Of a stretch of DNA of 64,000 bases, positions 37,023 through 45,092 are shown piece after piece. This stretch comes from Sphingopyxis macrogoltabida (lineage in GTDB: Bacteria > Pseudomonadota > Alphaproteobacteria > Sphingomonadales > Sphingomonadaceae). The position numbers and the translations under genes are program-made. Within the stretch, counting starts at the first letter, position 1. Every line of letters begins with the position of its first letter. The notes under the pieces are model-generated. The model saw only the letters and a program-made list of their open reading frames with translations. It was not told where the DNA came from and did not search any database. Location: contig NZ_CP009429.1 of assembly GCF_001314325.1 (NCBI RefSeq), positions 1,860,501 to 1,924,500 on the forward strand. Reading direction: 5' to 3'.

Positions 37023-38309
37023 TCAGTCCGCGAACAGCAGGACCGGTGTTTCGATCAGCTTCTTGAGTGCCTGCACATAGCTTGCAGCATCCCAGCCATC
37101 GACGACGCGGTGGTCGCAGCTGATCGACAGGTTCATCAGCTTCGCGCGGCGGATTTCGTCGCCGTCGAAGACGGGACGCTCGACGATCTTGTTCGGACCG
37201 ATGATCGCGACCTCGGGCCGGTTGATGACCGGGGTCGTCGCAATCCCGCCGAGCGGGCCGAGCGAGGTGACGGTCAGCGTACCGCCCGTGAGCTCCTCGA
37301 CCTTCGCCTTGCCGGTGCGCGCGGCTTCGGCAAGGCGCGTGATCTCGCTCGCGAGCTGCCACACATTCTTGTCCTGCGCATCGCGGATCACGGGGACCAT
37401 CAGGCCCGCGTCGGTCTGCGTCGCCATGCCGAGATGTACGGCGCCATAGCGCGTCACCACGCCGCCTTCATCGTCGTAACGCGCGTTGATCATCGGGAAT
37501 TGCGGAATGGTGCGGCAGATCGCGACGATCAGGAAGGGCAGCATCGTCAGCTTCGGACGGCCGCCGCGATTGGCGTTCAAATCAGCACGCATCTCTTCGA
37601 GCGCGGTGACGTCCATTTCCTCGACATAGGTGAAGTGCGGGATCGCGCGCTTCGACGCCGCCATATTCTCGGCGATCTTGCGGCGCATGCCGATGACCTT
37701 GATCGGCTCGTCGGCGCGGGCGCGGCTGGCGCCCGGCGCATGATAGCCCTGCCCGCCGCTGTAGCGCAGGAAGGCGTCGAGGTCGGCGTGACGGATGCGG
37801 TCGCCCTCGGCGTGAACCTGACCGAGATCGACGCTGAGATCTTTGGCGCGCGCGCGGACCGCGGGCGAGGCCAGCACGGCCTTGGTATGAGCAGCAGCGG
37901 GCGCAGGTGCCGGCGCGGGAGCGGGCGACGGCGCTGCCGCCACAGGGGCCGGGGCCGGAGCGGGCTCGGCGACTTCCGCCACCGAAATCTCTTCGGCACC
38001 GGGTGTCTCGGCTTCGATCGCTTCCTCGACCGGCGTATCGGCGGGCGGCGCTTCAACGTCACCGTCAGCATCGGTTTCGATCACCGCGAGCGTCGAACCG
38101 ATCGCGATCAGGTCGCCGACCTCGCCCGCGAGTTCGACGACGATCCCCGAAACGGGCGATTCCATTTCGACGGTCGCCTTGTCGGTCATCATGTCGGCAA
38201 GCTGTGCGTCTTCCTCGACGCGCTCGCCGATCTTGACGTGCCAGGCGACGATTTCGGCCTCGGCGATGCCTTCGCCGATGTCGGGCAGACGGAATGAATA
38301 GCGGGCCAT
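37023..38309 (-). CDS. bkdB: Branched-chain 2-oxoacid dehydrogenase E2 (dihydrolipoamide acyltransferase)
   Basis: The 428-residue E2 core. The lipoyl domain has the lysine motif DKATVEM near residue 45. A long Pro/Ala/Glu linker (APAPAPVAAAP) follows, then a peripheral-subunit-binding domain (ASPAVRARAKDLSVDL) and the acyltransferase domain with HRVVDGWDAA, which holds the active-site His-Asp pair. It is downstream of E1beta with a four-base gap. No E3 gene is in the window, so a shared dihydrolipoamide dehydrogenase must be supplied elsewhere. Confidence 0.95.
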   Translation of the reverse strand: MARYSFRLPDIGEGIAEAEIVAWHVKIGERVEEDAQLADMMTDKATVEMESPVSGIVVELAGEVGDLIAIGSTLAVIETDADGDVEAPPADTPVEEAIEAETPGAEEISVAEVAEPAPAPAPVAAAPSPAPAPAPAPAAAHTKAVLASPAVRARAKDLSVDLGQVHAEGDRIRHADLDAFLRYSGGQGYHAPGASRARADEPIKVIGMRRKIAENMAASKRAIPHFTYVEEMDVTALEEMRADLNANRGGRPKLTMLPFLIVAICRTIPQFPMINARYDDEGGVVTRYGAVHLGMATQTDAGLMVPVIRDAQDKNVWQLASEITRLAEAARTGKAKVEELTGGTLTVTSLGPLGGIATTPVINRPEVAIIGPNKIVERPVFDGDEIRRAKLMNLSISCDHRVVDGWDAASYVQALKKLIETPVLLFAD

Positions 38310-38313
38310 GGCG

Positions 38314-39354
38314 TCAGTCCTTCAAGATTTTCGTGAGCGCGGTCGCGATGCGCACCGGGCCGGGGAAATAGGCCCATTCGAGGCTATGCGGATAAGGCGT
38401 GTCGAAACCGGTGACGCGTTCGACCGGCGCCTCGAGATGATAGAAGCAGCGTTCCTGCACCAGCGCGGCGAGTTCGGCGCCGAAGCCCGAGGTGCGCGTC
38501 GCTTCGTGGATGATCAGGCAGCGGCCGGTCTTTTTCACCGAGGTTTCGATCGCGTCGATATCGAGCGGCAGGAGGGTACGCAGATCGATGATTTCGGCAT
38601 CGACGCCCATTTCCTCGACGATCGTCTTGGTCACATGGACCATCGTGCCATAGGCGAGGATCGTCAGCGCCTCGCCGGCGCGGACCGTTGCCGCCTTGCC
38701 GAGTTCGATGCAGTAATAATCCTCGGGAACCGCGCTCGCTTCATGCTTCGACCAAGGCTCGACCGGGCGGTCGTAATAGCCGCTGAACGGGCCGTTGTAG
38801 ATGCGCTTGGGTTCGAGAAAAACGACCGGGTCGTTATCCTCGATCGCCGCGATCAGCAGGCCCTTGGCATCATAGGGATTCGACGGGATCACCGTCTTGA
38901 CGCCGCAGATGTGCGTCATGATGCTTTCGGGCGACTGGCTATGCGTCTGGCCGCCGAAAATGCCGCCGCCGAACGGGGTGCGCACGGTCATCGGACAGAT
39001 GAAGTCGCCCGCCGAGCGATAGCGCAGCCGCGCCGCTTCGCTGACGAGCTGGTCGAGACCGGGGTAGATATAGTCGGCGAACTGGATTTCGGGGACCGGC
39101 CGCAGGCCGTAGGCGCCCATGCCGACCGCGACGCCGATGATGCCGCATTCGTTGATCGGCGTGTCGAACACCCGGGTCTTGCCGTGCTTTTTCTGCAGGC
39201 CCGCGGTGGCGCGGAAAACGCCGCCGAAAAAGCCGACGTCCTCGCCCATCACGACCATCTTGTCGTCGCGGCCGAGCATGACGTCCATGGCGCTGTTGAT
39301 CGCCTCGATCATGTTCATCGTCTTGGTCGCGGTTTTGGTGTCGGCGCTCATCAT
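38314..39354 (-). CDS. bkdA2: Branched-chain 2-oxoacid dehydrogenase E1 beta
   Basis: A 346-residue transketolase-like subunit that pairs with E1alpha. It has ALINSAMD-type N-terminus, GEDVGFFGGVFRATAGLQKK, the DTPINECGIIGVAVGMGAYG block and TVRTPFGGGIFGGQTHSQSP. The first of two tandem ATGs (39354) overlaps the E1alpha stop as ATGA. Together with E1alpha and E2 this decarboxylates 2-oxoacids from Leu, Ile and Val. Confidence 0.95.
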   Translation of the reverse strand: MMSADTKTATKTMNMIEAINSAMDVMLGRDDKMVVMGEDVGFFGGVFRATAGLQKKHGKTRVFDTPINECGIIGVAVGMGAYGLRPVPEIQFADYIYPGLDQLVSEAARLRYRSAGDFICPMTVRTPFGGGIFGGQTHSQSPESIMTHICGVKTVIPSNPYDAKGLLIAAIEDNDPVVFLEPKRIYNGPFSGYYDRPVEPWSKHEASAVPEDYYCIELGKAATVRAGEALTILAYGTMVHVTKTIVEEMGVDAEIIDLRTLLPLDIDAIETSVKKTGRCLIIHEATRTSGFGAELAALVQERCFYHLEAPVERVTGFDTPYPHSLEWAYFPGPVRIATALTKILKD

Positions 39355-40646
39355 TCGGGCTTCCAGTTGGGGCCGAACTTGGCCTCTTGCTCTGCCAGCA
39401 TCTGCTTGCTCTGTTCCTTGAGGTGCCAGGGCATCTCCTCGAACACGTCCTGAAACATGGTTTCGAACGGCTGGTGCATGCCGTGACCCAATATTCCGAG
39501 CTTTTCCGATTGCTTCTGCGTCGTCTTGACCAGATCGTCGAGTTCCTTGCGCAGCGCTTCCTGACGTTCGCCGTCCCATTCGCCGAGCGTCTCGAGATGC
39601 TGGGCGAGGCGCGCGATCGGGTCGCCGAACGGCCAGGCGGTCGCTTCGTCGGCGGCGCGATAGGCGCTCGGGTCGTCCGAGGTGCTATGGCCTTCGGCGC
39701 GGTAGGTGAAATGCTCGATCAGCGTCGGGCCGTTGTTCGTCCGTGCCCGGTCGGCCGCCCATTGCGTCGCGGCATAGACCGCAAGCGGATCGTTGCCGTC
39801 GACGCGCAGCCCGGCGATGCCGTAACCGACCGCACGCGCCGCGAAGGTCGTGCGTTCGCCGCCGGCAAAACCGGAGAAGCTGGAAATCGCCCACTGGTTG
39901 TTGACGACGTTGAAGATGACCGGCGCGTTATAGACGGTCGCGAAAGTCAGCGCCGAGTGGAAGTCGCCCTCGGCCGACGAACCCTCGCCGCACCAGACGG
40001 TCGCGATCCGGTTGTCGCCCTTCGACGCCGAAGCCATCGCCCAGCCCACCGCCTGCGGATATTGCGTCGCGAGATTGCCCGAGATGCTGAAGAAGCCATG
40101 CTCGGGCGCCGAATACATGATCGGCAACTGGCGGCCGAGCAGATGATCGCCGCGGTTCGAGTAGATCTGGTTCATCATCTGGATCAGCGGATAGTCGCGC
40201 ACGATCAGGATGCCCTGCTGGCGATAGCTCGGGAAGCACATGTCGGACCGGTCGATCGCCATCGTCGAAGCGACCGAGGTCGCCTCCTCCCCCGTCGATT
40301 TCATGTAAAAGCTGGTCTTGCCCTGCCGCTGCGCGCGGAACATCCGGTCGTCGAACGCACGCACCAGCATCATATAGCGCAGCATCGCGCGCAGGCGGTC
40401 GGGTGTCAGCTTCGGATCCCACGGGCCCTTCGCCTGTCCGTCGAAATCGAGCACCCGGACGAGGCCGTAGCAAAGGTCGCGCATCGCGTCGGGCTTGGTC
40501 GCTTCGCCGGGACGCGGCGTCGCGTCGACCGCAGGGATTGCGATATCGCCGAAATCGGGCGTGTCGCCGGGACGATAGCGCGGTTCCGGAATATGGAGCG
40601 ACAGCGGCGGCAGGTTGCTCGCCGGGCGCCCGGGCGTCTCGGTCAT
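39351..40646 (-). CDS. bkdA1: Branched-chain 2-oxoacid dehydrogenase E1 alpha
   Basis: A 431-residue thiamine-diphosphate subunit. The ThDP motif runs from GEGSSAEGDFHSALTFATVY to NVVNNQWAIS, with SFYMKSTGEEATSVA and a regulatory-loop-like YRAEGHSTSDDPSAYR. The long N-terminal extension PRYRPGDTPDFGDIAIPAVD and the length mark it as the BCKDH type, not pyruvate dehydrogenase. First gene of bkdA1-bkdA2-bkdB with a strong promoter upstream. Confidence 0.95.
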   Translation of the reverse strand: MTETPGRPASNLPPLSLHIPEPRYRPGDTPDFGDIAIPAVDATPRPGEATKPDAMRDLCYGLVRVLDFDGQAKGPWDPKLTPDRLRAMLRYMMLVRAFDDRMFRAQRQGKTSFYMKSTGEEATSVASTMAIDRSDMCFPSYRQQGILIVRDYPLIQMMNQIYSNRGDHLLGRQLPIMYSAPEHGFFSISGNLATQYPQAVGWAMASASKGDNRIATVWCGEGSSAEGDFHSALTFATVYNAPVIFNVVNNQWAISSFSGFAGGERTTFAARAVGYGIAGLRVDGNDPLAVYAATQWAADRARTNNGPTLIEHFTYRAEGHSTSDDPSAYRAADEATAWPFGDPIARLAQHLETLGEWDGERQEALRKELDDLVKTTQKQSEKLGILGHGMHQPFETMFQDVFEEMPWHLKEQSKQMLAEQEAKFGPNWKPE

Positions 40647-40704
40647 CTCTTCTTCCCTTCACGGAACGAATCCATTCCGCTTATTAATATTTCAACAAAA
40701 CGAC

Positions 40705-40733
40705 ATATTATTACAAACATTAATGCATTGCAA
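40705..40733 (-). promoter_or_regulatory. Promoter of the bkd operon
   Basis: TTGCAA (40733-40728) and TAATAT (40710-40705) with a 17-base spacer on the minus strand, in an unusually AT-rich stretch about 58 bases before bkdA1. Confidence 0.6.
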
Positions 40734-40736
40734 TGC
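40725..40736. promoter_or_regulatory. Operator-like palindrome over the bkd -35 region
   Basis: GCATTGCAATGC is a perfect 12-base palindrome covering the -35 hexamer; CATTAATG (40718-40725) adjoins it. Such a position suggests a repressor or Lrp/BkdR-like regulator, but no regulator gene is adjacent. Confidence 0.4.
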
Positions 40737-40741
40737 CCGCC

Positions 40742-41677
40742 TCAAACCGCGACCGGCGCCGGAATATGCGCTTGCGGTGCATAGGATTCGACGGTGAAAT
40801 CCTCGAATTTATAGTCGAAAATACTGTCCGGCCGGCGCAGGATGCGCAGCTTAGGCGCCCCTTCGGGGACGCGCGACAGCTGTTGCTCGACCAGCTCCTG
40901 ATGGTTGAGGTACAGATGGACGTCGCCGCCGGTCCAGACGAGCTCGTGCGCGGTCAGGTCGCATTGCTGCGCGATCATCCGCGTCAGCAGCGCCGCCTCG
41001 AAAACGTTGAAGGCGAAGCCGAGGCCGAGGTCGCACGAGCGCTGGAAGAGCAGGCACGACAGCCCGCCATCGCTGCGGACATGGAATTGATAGGTCATAT
41101 GGCACGGCGGCAGCGCCATCCGGTCCAGATCGGCGACATTCCAGCCCGTGAAGATATGGCGCCGCGACCCGGGATTGTTCCGCAACCCCTCGACCAGTGC
41201 CGCAATCTGGTTGTGACCTTGCGCAGCGCGGCGGAACAGCCCCTCACCCGCCGGCTCGTAGCGCGGCCAGTTGACCCACTGGTGACCATAGACCGGGCCC
41301 AGGTCGCCCCATTGCGCCGCAAAGGCTTCGTCGGCGATCACCCGCGCCTCGAAATCCTCGGCGCTGATCGCTTCGCCCGTTTCGCGGCGATATTTTTCGA
41401 GCGGCCAGTCGGTCCAGATCCGCACCCCCTGCGCGACCAGCGGCCGGATATTGGTGTCGCCGGTCAGGAACCACAGCAGTTCGCGGAGCGCGGTCTTCCA
41501 ATAGACGCGCTTGGTCGTCAGCAGCGGGATCGCGTCATCGCGCAGCGAGAATCGCATCGTCTCGCCGAACAGCGATCGCGTACCGACGCCGGTCCGATCG
41601 ACGCGTTCGTCGCCCTCCACCCAGATGCGGCGCATCAGGTCGAGATATTGCAGCTCATAATGGATGGAATCAGGCAA
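40742..41677 (-). CDS. thyA: Thymidylate synthase
   Basis: Methylates dUMP to dTMP with methylene-THF; 311 residues, slightly longer than the E. coli enzyme because of an insertion near residues 100-160 (ETGEAISAEDFEARVIADEA). The catalytic cysteine is in MALPPCHMTYQF, and the FQRSCDLGLGFAFNV block binds dUMP. The start is TTG 41677 (LPDSIHYELQYLDL), preceded by GGGAG at six bases. There is no ATG start at the usual place. Confidence 0.94.
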   Translation of the reverse strand: MPDSIHYELQYLDLMRRIWVEGDERVDRTGVGTRSLFGETMRFSLRDDAIPLLTTKRVYWKTALRELLWFLTGDTNIRPLVAQGVRIWTDWPLEKYRRETGEAISAEDFEARVIADEAFAAQWGDLGPVYGHQWVNWPRYEPAGEGLFRRAAQGHNQIAALVEGLRNNPGSRRHIFTGWNVADLDRMALPPCHMTYQFHVRSDGGLSCLLFQRSCDLGLGFAFNVFEAALLTRMIAQQCDLTAHELVWTGGDVHLYLNHQELVEQQLSRVPEGAPKLRILRRPDSIFDYKFEDFTVESYAPQAHIPAPVAV

Positions 41678-41819
41678 GAGTCGCTCCCGGGTCTGGAAGC
41701 TCTTTGCTAGGCTTCGCGCGGGTGAGCGACAAGGGCGCGGCGAACGCCATCGCTTCCATATATCCGATATGGCGCGACCCGCGGTTGGACTTTGCCGCAC
41801 GGCGTGCATGGTCACGGAA

Positions 41820-42248
41820 ATGACCCTTCATGAGCCCGTCGGCCAACGGCTCGATCCGCTGGCGCCGCCCGGATTTGTCGCGCGCCAATCCGAGGACGGT
41901 ATCGCCTGCGACCTGCTTCGCCCCCACTTCCCGCCCGACCGCGAAACGCTCCTGCTGGCCGGATTCGACGGTTACGAACGGCTGGTGCGGCTGGAACAGG
42001 CAGAAGGCGACCGCAACGGCCGCTGCATCATCTATCCGCAGAGCTGGCGCAGCTTGCTGTGCAGCGGCGTCGTCCGCGTCCTGATGGCGCACAACCACCC
42101 CTCGGGCATCGCCCGGCCGAGCGATGCCGACCGCCGCTGCACGCAGGAAGCGGCGCTTTTCCTGCGCACGCTGGACGTCGAGCTGGTCGATCATCTGATT
42201 TTCGTCGAGAGCGGTCATTTCAGCTTCCGCCGTGCAGAATTACTGTAG
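41820..42248 (+). CDS. RadC-like JAB/MPN domain protein
   Basis: A 142-residue protein with the JAMM metal motif MAHNHPSGIARPSDAD and the following LELVDHLIF that marks the RadC family C-terminal domain. It lacks the N-terminal helix-hairpin-helix of full-length RadC, so it is a short RadC-like protein. In-frame alternatives at 41808 and further upstream are possible; 41820 gives a clean domain start (MTLHEPVGQRLDP). Substrate unknown. Confidence 0.8.
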   Translation: MTLHEPVGQRLDPLAPPGFVARQSEDGIACDLLRPHFPPDRETLLLAGFDGYERLVRLEQAEGDRNGRCIIYPQSWRSLLCSGVVRVLMAHNHPSGIARPSDADRRCTQEAALFLRTLDVELVDHLIFVESGHFSFRRAELL

Positions 42249-42282
42249 AAACAGCAATCGCGCCGAATGTGCCGATTGACGC

Positions 42283-42311
42283 TTGAAGTTCGCAGATTGC
42301 GCGTCTAGAGG
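42283..42311 (+). promoter_or_regulatory. Promoter of tRNA-Pro
   Basis: TTGAAG (42283-42288) and TAGAGG (42306-42311) with a 17-base spacer, about 45 bases before the tRNA. A second TTGACG lies at 42276. Confidence 0.5.
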
Positions 42312-42355
42312 ACCGCCCTGCCTTCGCGGCGACCCCGGTCGGCGCGCAGATCGGT

Positions 42356-42432
42356 CGGGGAGTAGCTCAGCCTGGTAGAGCACTGTCTTCGGGAGGCAGG
42401 GGCCGGAGGTTCGAATCCTCTCTCCCCGACCA
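42356..42432 (+). tRNA. tRNA-Pro (CGG)
   Basis: Cloverleaf with acceptor CGGGGAG/CTCCCCG, D-arm TAGCTCAGCCTGG, anticodon loop TTCGGGA giving CGG, T-arm GGTTCGAATC and an encoded CCA. 77 nucleotides. Confidence 0.96.
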
Positions 42433-42469
42433 ATTTCTTCTCTTATTGAAGATTTTACGCTGCTTCTTC

Positions 42470-42498
42470 TTGTAACGCGGCGCATTACATCCTAAATA
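42470..42498 (+). promoter_or_regulatory. Promoter with an inverted repeat in the spacer, before a candidate small RNA
   Basis: TTGTAA (42470-42475) and TAAATA (42493-42498) are spaced by 17 bases. The near-perfect inverted repeat GTAACGC-GGC-GCATTAC (42472-42488) lies across the spacer and could be an operator. Confidence 0.5.
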
Positions 42499-42504
42499 AG
42501 TTGC

Positions 42505-42616
42505 ACGCCGCTATGGTTTTCCCCCTTTCCATCGCGGTGAGTGCCCCGTCTCTGTGACGCGGGTGCGTCCTCCCTGGACCCTGGCCACCCCGTACTTCGG
42601 TATGGGGTGGTTTTTT
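42505..42616 (+). ncRNA. Candidate small RNA
   Basis: About 110 bases between an isolated promoter and a strong plus-strand terminator, with no conserved gene on this strand. It contains pyrimidine-rich stretches (GGTTTTCCCCCTTTCC and CCTCCCT) that could act as anti-ribosome-binding-site seeds, a small hairpin (TCC/GGA over a TCCCT loop), and the final hairpin. A 14-codon frame from ATG 42513 has no ribosome binding site. It may belong to a known alphaproteobacterial sRNA family such as suhB/alpha-r8 or a CCUCCUCCC type, which I cannot test. Expression is unproven. Confidence 0.5.
42585..42616 (+). terminator. Strong Rho-independent terminator
   Basis: CCACCCCGTAC (42585-42595), loop TTCG, GTATGGGGTGG (42600-42610), then six T (42611-42616). 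Eleven pairs with one G-T, UUCG tetraloop. It faces the plus strand, so it terminates the small RNA candidate or the tRNA-Pro transcript, and its T-run reaches the stop of the convergent amidohydrolase gene. Confidence 0.85.
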
Positions 42617-43490
42617 ATTCGGCAGCGAGCGGGGGCACTTCGGCTGCCGGCGACACCAGTGCTGCGCGCTTCACAAGTTCCGCAAACCATTCCGAAATCG
42701 GCGCCAGCCGCGCCGGATCGGGCGACCGGTCCGGCGTCAGATAGAGGCTGCGGTCGATTTCGATCTGCACGGCGTGGACTCCCCGTTCGGGCCGCCCGTG
42801 GGTCCGGACGATATGCCCACCCGCATAGGGCTGGTTGCGCGTCACCGGAACCTCTAGCCGCGTCGCCGCCTCGACGATCAGGTCGACGAGCGAGGCTCCA
42901 GCGGTAGCGCCGAAGCGGTCGCCGATCACGATACCTGCGCCATGCCCCGGCTGTCCGGCCGGAATTGGCGGCATGCTGTGAAGATCGATCAAGATCGCAT
43001 AGCCGAAACGATCGTACGCCGCCGCCAGCTCTTCGGCGAGCGCCGCCTGATAGGGGCGATGGAAGGACTCGAGACGCCAGTGGAGCCCGGCGCGGTCGAT
43101 CGGCCGTTTCCACAAGGGACCACAGTCGGCGAGCCGCGTCGGCACGACCCCCAGCCCGGCCCGCTCCTTGCGACCCGGTGCGGAAAACTGCGCGCGAAGC
43201 GGAATCGCAACCTCGCCCGGCGCCATCTGGTTTTCACCGCGGTTGCAATCGGCGACCGCGCGCGCCCACAATGCCTGCACGACGGTCGCGCCGGCGGCGC
43301 AGGCCCCCGAAGCGATCACGTCGCACCAGCCATCCTCGAGCCGCTCGAGCTCGGGGCGCCCGACTCGTGCTGCAGCCAGAATTTCGGGTGGATAGATTCG
43401 TCCGGCGTGGGGAATGGACACGATAACCGGTCCGTTTACCGCGGGTCGATTGACAGCGATGGCGGCAGGCGGGATGGTGCGGTGCGGCAT
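42615..43490 (-). CDS. N-formylglutamate amidohydrolase family protein
   Basis: A 291-residue hydrolase of the HutG/N-formylglutamate deformylase type. The conserved blocks are PVIVSIPHAGRIYPPEIL, the LWARAVADCNRGENQ region, DLHSMPPIPAGQPGHGAG and the C-terminal QIEIDRSLYL with preceding NQPYAGGHIVRTHGRP. No other histidine-degradation genes are near, so the substrate may differ. The ATG at 43490 (MPHRTIPPAAIAVN) is chosen; a codon at 43529 is in frame. Confidence 0.9.
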   Translation of the reverse strand: MPHRTIPPAAIAVNRPAVNGPVIVSIPHAGRIYPPEILAAARVGRPELERLEDGWCDVIASGACAAGATVVQALWARAVADCNRGENQMAPGEVAIPLRAQFSAPGRKERAGLGVVPTRLADCGPLWKRPIDRAGLHWRLESFHRPYQAALAEELAAAYDRFGYAILIDLHSMPPIPAGQPGHGAGIVIGDRFGATAGASLVDLIVEAATRLEVPVTRNQPYAGGHIVRTHGRPERGVHAVQIEIDRSLYLTPDRSPDPARLAPISEWFAELVKRAALVSPAAEVPPLAAE

Positions 43491-43629
43491 TTGGCGAAGG
43501 TGGCAAAAAAGGTTCGCGAAATCCAGCACGCACCGGAATTTGTTAAATCTCTCGCGCTATGACACGACTTCAGATTGGAGCGGCAGGCAATAGCCGGCGC
43601 CGCCGAGGGACCGGGGACAGACGTTCGAC

Positions 43630-44007
43630 ATGATTCGCATTTTGCTGGCCGAAGACGACGATGTGATGCGCGAGTATCTGGCGCGGGCGCTGACCAGCGC
43701 CGGTTACCATGTCACCGCGGTCGACCGCGGCACCGAAGCCGTCCCCTATATCGATTCGGGTACCTTCGACCTGCTGCTGTCCGATATCGTCATGCCCGAA
43801 ATGGACGGGATCGAACTCGCCCAGCATACGGCCAAGGTCGCGCCGCAGACACAGGTCATGTTCATCACGGGCTTCGCCGCGGTATCGCTGCGCGCCGAAG
43901 AAAATGTGCCGCAGGCGAAATTGCTGTCGAAGCCTTTCCACCTCAAGGATCTGGTGCGCGAGGTCGACAATCTGTTCGGCCGGGCCGACCGGTCGAGCCA
44001 ACAATAA
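43630..44007 (+). CDS. cpdR: Single-domain response regulator CpdR
   Basis: A 125-residue receiver domain without output domain. It matches the alphaproteobacterial CpdR: RILLAEDDDVMREYLARALT, phosphoacceptor aspartate in LLLSDIVMPEMDG, the switch MFITGFAAVS and LSKPFHLKDLVREVDNLF. In Caulobacter CpdR directs ClpXP to CtrA and other cell-cycle substrates when unphosphorylated. It lies divergent from the amidohydrolase. Confidence 0.95.
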   Translation: MIRILLAEDDDVMREYLARALTSAGYHVTAVDRGTEAVPYIDSGTFDLLLSDIVMPEMDGIELAQHTAKVAPQTQVMFITGFAAVSLRAEENVPQAKLLSKPFHLKDLVREVDNLFGRADRSSQQ

Positions 44008-44078
44008 TAAGGTCGCGGCAAGCGAAGGGCTTGCCAAGCGATGCAGGGGATATTAGGGGGCGCGTCACCCCAAGGGAT

Positions 44079-44153
44079 GGGCGTGTAGCTCAGTGGTAGA
44101 GCACTGTGTTGACATCGCAGGGGTCGCAAGTTCAATCCTTGCCACGCCCACCA
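44079..44153 (+). tRNA. tRNA-Val (GAC)
   Basis: Cloverleaf with acceptor GGGCGTG/CACGCCC, D-arm TAGCTCAGTGG, anticodon loop TTGACAT giving GAC, T-arm AGTTCAATCC and an encoded CCA. 75 nucleotides. A terminator follows two bases later. Confidence 0.96.
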
Positions 44154-44155
44154 TT

Positions 44156-44192
44156 AAAAACGCCGCCACCCGTCAGGGCTGGCGGCGTTTTT
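44156..44192. terminator. Bidirectional terminator after tRNA-Val
   Basis: AAAAACGCCGCCA (44156-44168) pairs perfectly with TGGCGGCGTTTTT (44180-44192). The A/T flanks give U-runs in both directions, serving the tRNA and the convergent SDR gene. Confidence 0.88.
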
Positions 44193-44196
44193 GCGT

Positions 44197-44988
44197 TCAG
44201 GCCATTCCCTTTGCCAGATCGCCGCGCGAGGCGTCGCCGATCTGGCTGCCGCCGTCGCAATCGAGGATCGTGCCGGTGATATAGCCGGCGGCCGGCGAGC
44301 AGAGAAACACCGCCGATTCGGCGACCTCGCCGATTTCGCCCCAGCGCTTCATCGCGATCCGGTCGTAATGCGCCTGCCGCGAGGCGGCATCGGGTGCGAG
44401 CCGTGCCATGCCCTCGGTTCCCTCGATCGGCCCCGGCGAGATGCCGTTCACGCGGACGTCGGGGCCCCATTCGAGGGCGAGGACGCGGATGAGCTGGTTG
44501 ATCCCGGCCTTCGCGGCGCAGGCATGCGCCTGCAGCGCCGAGGCGTTGACCGCTTGCCCCGCCGTGATCGCGATCAGCGACGCGCCCGGCCGATTGAGCA
44601 GATCGTGACAGCCGCGGAAGACATTGAAGGTGCCGTTGAGATCGATGTCGACCACGGTGCGAAAGGCGTTCGACGACATGCCGAGCACCGGCGCGAGGAA
44701 ATTTCCCGCCGCCCCCGATATGACGATATCCATCGGCCCGAGCTTGTCGGCGACGGTTTCCATCACGCCGCGAATCGCCCCATAATCGCGCACGTCGCCC
44801 GACAGGCCGATCGCGTCGTGCCCGATCTCCGCCGCTGCGCGCTGCGCCTTTTCCGGATCGCGGCCCGCTACGGCGACTTTCGCGCCCAGTTCGGCGAAAC
44901 GCTTCGCGATGCCGAGGTTGATACCGCTGGTCCCGCCGGCCACGAAGGCCGTCTTGCCCGCCAGCAAGTCGTCGCGAAACGTACTCAT
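44197..44988 (-). CDS. SDR family oxidoreductase, 2,4-dienoyl-CoA reductase-like
   Basis: A 263-residue NAD(P)-binding protein. The Rossmann motif FVAGGTSGINLGIAKRFAELG and ISGAAGNFLAPVLGMSSNAF resemble peroxisomal-type 2,4-dienoyl-CoA reductases. The usual YxxxK is replaced: the lysine is in ACAAKAGI with alanine at the tyrosine position, as happens in that subfamily (Ser or other). A strong GGAGAAGGA precedes ATG 44988. The neighbouring alpha/beta hydrolase is divergent; a fatty acid breakdown role is likely but not proven. Confidence 0.88.
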   Translation of the reverse strand: MSTFRDDLLAGKTAFVAGGTSGINLGIAKRFAELGAKVAVAGRDPEKAQRAAAEIGHDAIGLSGDVRDYGAIRGVMETVADKLGPMDIVISGAAGNFLAPVLGMSSNAFRTVVDIDLNGTFNVFRGCHDLLNRPGASLIAITAGQAVNASALQAHACAAKAGINQLIRVLALEWGPDVRVNGISPGPIEGTEGMARLAPDAASRQAHYDRIAMKRWGEIGEVAESAVFLCSPAAGYITGTILDCDGGSQIGDASRGDLAKGMA

Positions 44989-45092
44989 AATCCTTCTCCC
45001 CGATGTGGTGATCCGTCGGCGCCGCGCATGCGGGGTTGACGGAAATGAATCAGTCGCCTTTTGAAACCCGACAAGACAGCAAGGATGAAACG

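Noticed and set aside
42513..42557. A 14-codon frame inside the candidate small RNA
   Set aside because: No ribosome binding site and no sequence features; an sRNA explains the region better.
43540..43575. TTGTTAAATC near cpdR as a CtrA box
   Set aside because: Only one half-site is present, with no TTAA at the required distance.
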